From Magnetococcales bacterium (GTDB taxonomy: Bacteria > Pseudomonadota > Magnetococcia > Magnetococcales > Magnetaquicoccaceae), in the NCBI GenBank assembly GCA_015231915.1, contig JADGAR010000008.1, positions 1-60,350 on the forward strand: 60,350 nt of DNA, read 5' to 3'. This document shows, one piece after another, positions 58,302 through 60,350 of the stretch. The notes beneath the pieces were generated by a model that saw only the letters and a program-made list of their open reading frames with translations, was not told where the DNA came from and made no database searches. The position numbers were made by a program, and so were the translations under genes. How positions within the stretch are numbered: position 1 is the first letter of the stretch; each line of letters starts with the position of its first letter.

Positions 58302-60008
58302 TCACGGTTTGCGCGCCGCGGCATCCGGCATCTCTGCCCGGATCCGGGCGGTCTCGGTGGCGGAGAGCCGACCGGCCACCTCGTCACGGTACGCCTCCGC
58401 CTCCTTGAAGCCCAGCAAGACCGCCTGATGCAGCCAACGGTAGGCCTGGCCGGCATCCCTGGTCACCCCCACCCCTTTTGCGTACAGCAGACCGAGATTG
58501 TACATGCCAGCCGGTTCCCCCGAGCCGGCGGCAAGCCGGAACCATTTCACCGCCTCGTCGTTGTCCTGCTCGACTCCCCTCCCCTCGTGGGAAAAGACCC
58601 CCAACTCGTTTTGCGCCAGGGCATGCCCCTTGGCGGCGGCTGCCTGGAACCATTTTACCGCTTCCCGATCATCCTGCGTCTCCCCATCCGTCCCATTGGC
58701 GGCGATCACCCCCAGGGCGTACATGGCTTCGACCGCGCCCTGATCTGCGGATTTGGCGAACCATTGCTTCGCAAGGCGGTGATCCTTGGCCACCCCCAGG
58801 CCGTGCAAATAGAGCGCACCCACGTCGTACTGCGCCAGGGCATCCCCTCTTTCGGCCACCTTCAGCAGCCAGCGGGCACCTTCCGCCGCATCCTTGGGCA
58901 CCCCGCGCCCCTGGAAGTTCATCATGCCCAGCACATACTGGGCCGTGACATCCCCGGCATCGGCGGCCCGGCGATACCAGTTGGCCGCCTCCTGATCGTT
59001 GCGCGCCACGCCCCGGCCCTGGGCATGGATCCCGCCCAGGACGAACCAGGCGTTGACATCCCCCTCCCCGGCCATCTTGAGATAGCGTTTCACCAATTCC
59101 AGGTCATCCCGCGCCATGCCTCGGGCCTGCAACATCCCGAGATTGTGCCAGGCCATGGGATGTTGCTGCCGTATGGCCGCCTGCAACCATTTGGCCGCCT
59201 CCCGCTCCTCCTTCGGCACCCCCTGGCCATTGGCGTACAGCAACCCAAGGTTGTTCTGCGCCGCCGCGTTCCCCTCTTCGGCGGCCTTGAGATACCAGCG
59301 GGCCGCCTCCTGGTAATCCTGGGCCACCCCCTCGCCTGTGGCCAGCAGCAGACCCAGATGGTGCATCGCCTCGACGTTGTTTCCCTCGGCGGCCTTGCGG
59401 ATCCATTTGGCCGCCTCTTTGGGATCGCGAGCCACCCCGTCGCCCTTGGCCAGCATCACCCCCAGGTTGTAGCGGGCCGCGACATGTCCGCGCTCCGCCG
59501 CCTTGCGAAACCATTGAGCCGCCTCGGCCACATCCCGTGCGACCCCCTGGCCGCGATCGAGCATCACGCCCAGATTGTACTGGGCGGCGGTGAAATGCTT
59601 CTCCGCAGCCAGACGGAACCACATGGCGGCGACCTTGTCGTCATGCGGCACGCCCCTGCCCTTGAGATACATCTCCCCAAGATAGAACTTCGACTCCACG
59701 TCCCCCTTCCTGGAGGCGTTGCGATACCACTCCGGCTTGCGGTACCAGATTTCGGTCTTGTCGATGCCGAGCCGTTCGAGACGCGGCAGGGCGATCCGTT
59801 CGGGGTATTTGCGCTCCAGTTCCACCTGCCGCTCGGTCAATTCCTGCGGCTCGCGCAAGGTTTCGGCGATGGCGAGATTGCGGCCATAGCGGGGATTTTC
59901 CAACCTGGCGTTGGTCACCACGCATCCCTGAGTGAACGCGGCGACGCCGATGACCAGCGCCCCGACCACGATCCGGCGGCGGCAACCAGCAAGGATGTTG
60001 ATATTCAT
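58302..60008 (-). CDS. Sel1-like repeat lipoprotein
   Basis: About 568 residues. The N-terminus has a signal sequence with a lipobox-like Cys (VVGALVIGVAAFTQGC), suggesting an exported lipoprotein. From about residue 105 to the C-terminus there are 12 or so Sel1 repeats of 36 residues with the pattern A-x-x-x-LG-x-x-x-x-x-G-x-GV-x-x-D-x-x-x-A-x-x-W-x-x-x-A-A, for example YNLGVMLDRGQGVARDVAEAA. Sel1 solenoids bind proteins and often act in envelope signalling. The start at 60008 has GAGGG upstream and begins the signal peptide. It follows the MORN-repeat gene by 10 bases, so they form an operon. One repeat is shorter (LGMLQARGMARDDLEL). Confidence 0.85.
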   Translation of the reverse strand: MNINILAGCRRRIVVGALVIGVAAFTQGCVVTNARLENPRYGRNLAIAETLREPQELTERQVELERKYPERIALPRLERLGIDKTEIWYRKPEWYRNASRKGDVESKFYLGEMYLKGRGVPHDDKVAAMWFRLAAEKHFTAAQYNLGVMLDRGQGVARDVAEAAQWFRKAAERGHVAARYNLGVMLAKGDGVARDPKEAAKWIRKAAEGNNVEAMHHLGLLLATGEGVAQDYQEAARWYLKAAEEGNAAAQNNLGLLYANGQGVPKEEREAAKWLQAAIRQQHPMAWHNLGMLQARGMARDDLELVKRYLKMAGEGDVNAWFVLGGIHAQGRGVARNDQEAANWYRRAADAGDVTAQYVLGMMNFQGRGVPKDAAEGARWLLKVAERGDALAQYDVGALYLHGLGVAKDHRLAKQWFAKSADQGAVEAMYALGVIAANGTDGETQDDREAVKWFQAAAAKGHALAQNELGVFSHEGRGVEQDNDEAVKWFRLAAGSGEPAGMYNLGLLYAKGVGVTRDAGQAYRWLHQAVLLGFKEAEAYRDEVAGRLSATETARIRAEMPDAAARKP

Positions 60009-60018
60009 TCGGCTACCC

Positions 60019-60350
60019 TCATTCGGATGAACGATAAAAAATCGTCGATAATTTGCCATCATGCCACTTCCCCTTATAGCCACGTCCTGACGAAAACACG
60101 AACTCTCCTTCGCCATGCATCCTGCCGTTTTTCCAGTGACCCATGTATTTGGCGCCATCGGAATACAGGTAGGTCCCCAGACCATTTTTGCAATCCCCCT
60201 CGATACAGCCTTGCTCCAGTTTGACCGGTTTTTTCTTTTCGGCCATTTCCTTTTCCAGGCGTTCTTTTTCCAGGCGTTCCTGTTCCAGGCGTTCTTTTTC
60301 CAGGCGTTCTTTTTCCAGGCGTTCCTGTTCCAGGCGTTCTTTTTCCAGGC
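60019..60350 (-). CDS. MORN-repeat protein with tandem RLEKE coiled coil, 5' end outside window
   Basis: The frame is open to the window edge. The distal part (from 60246) reads MAEKKKPVKLEQGCIEGDCKNGLGTYLYSDGAKYMG, with MORN-type motifs (GKNGxGTY and YxGxWKNGRMHGEGEF, YKGKWHDG). Upstream, 60248-60350 encodes repeats of R-L-E-(K/Q)-(E) in units of 15 bases, a perfect highly charged coiled coil. MORN repeats bind membranes or proteins. An internal ATG at 60246 could start a 75-residue product, but the continuous frame with regular repeats argues that the gene starts further right, beyond the window. Confidence 0.7.
   Translation of the reverse strand, partial: LEKERLEQERLEKERLEKERLEQERLEKERLEKEMAEKKKPVKLEQGCIEGDCKNGLGTYLYSDGAKYMGHWKNGRMHGEGEFVFSSGRGYKGKWHDGKLSTIFYRSSE
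60248..60350 (-). repeat. Tandem 15-bp coding repeats (RLEKE/RLEQE)
   Basis: CGCCTGGAAAAAGAA and CGCCTGGAACAGGAA units alternate at least seven times without a frame break, continuing past the window edge. Perfect 15-base units are prone to slippage, so copy number may vary between strains. Confidence 0.9.

Overview
This is a GC-rich, Gram-negative, proteobacterial chromosome segment. The evidence is the nusA-ylxR-infB-DUF503-rbfA-truB-rpsO-pnp order, heptose-type sugar nucleotide enzymes, many two-component and HD-GYP proteins, bacteriohemerythrin and NnrS. A deep-branching alphaproteobacterium or magnetococcal relative would fit, but that is only an impression; no 16S gene is present.

Layout. 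1-8.9 kb: a cytidylyltransferase-PfkB kinase fusion with inverted HldE domain order, a CheX-like protein with a small helical partner, a PTR1/FolM-type reductase, and a tightly coupled solute-binding protein / histidine kinase / HD-GYP response regulator cassette. 9-10.9 kb: a scarred accessory spot with a very AT-rich membrane-protein gene, fragments of Rpn/DUF4351-type genes and a frameshifted IS91-type tyrosine recombinase fused in frame to one of them. 11-20.3 kb: the conserved transcription/translation operon, nusA to pnp, with a promoter and an intrinsic terminator in the nusA leader. 20.3-31.1 kb: methyltransferase, YgjP-like metallohydrolase, trpB-trpA, a helical-repeat protein, an RNase D-like exonuclease, and a hybrid histidine kinase with an HD-GYP regulator. 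31.1-32.7 kb: a degraded island beside tRNA-Asn, with direct repeats, a truncated coiled-coil membrane gene and a Fic remnant lacking its catalytic loop. 32.8-38.5 kb: NnrS, two unknowns, an HddC-like nucleotidyltransferase and an NtrB/NtrC-like pair.

38.6-55.7 kb is a complete type I-C CRISPR-Cas locus, all transcribed leftward: cas3-cas5c-cas8c(-internal cas11c)-cas7-cas4-cas1-cas2, an AT-rich leader, then a very long array (about 140 repeats of 32 bp counted by eye, 33-36 nt spacers). cas5 to cas1 are joined by 4-5 base start/stop overlaps, so the effector and adaptation proteins are translationally linked. Several spacers far apart in the array are near-identical, and one pair overlaps by 16 nt, which points to repeated sampling of the same phage lineage.

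55.8-60.35 kb: hemerythrin-rhodanese fusion, a CDGSH iron-sulfur protein divergent from a LysR regulator, a Sel1-repeat lipoprotein and the 3' part of a MORN-repeat protein whose upstream coding region is a tandem RLEKE repeat cut by the window edge.
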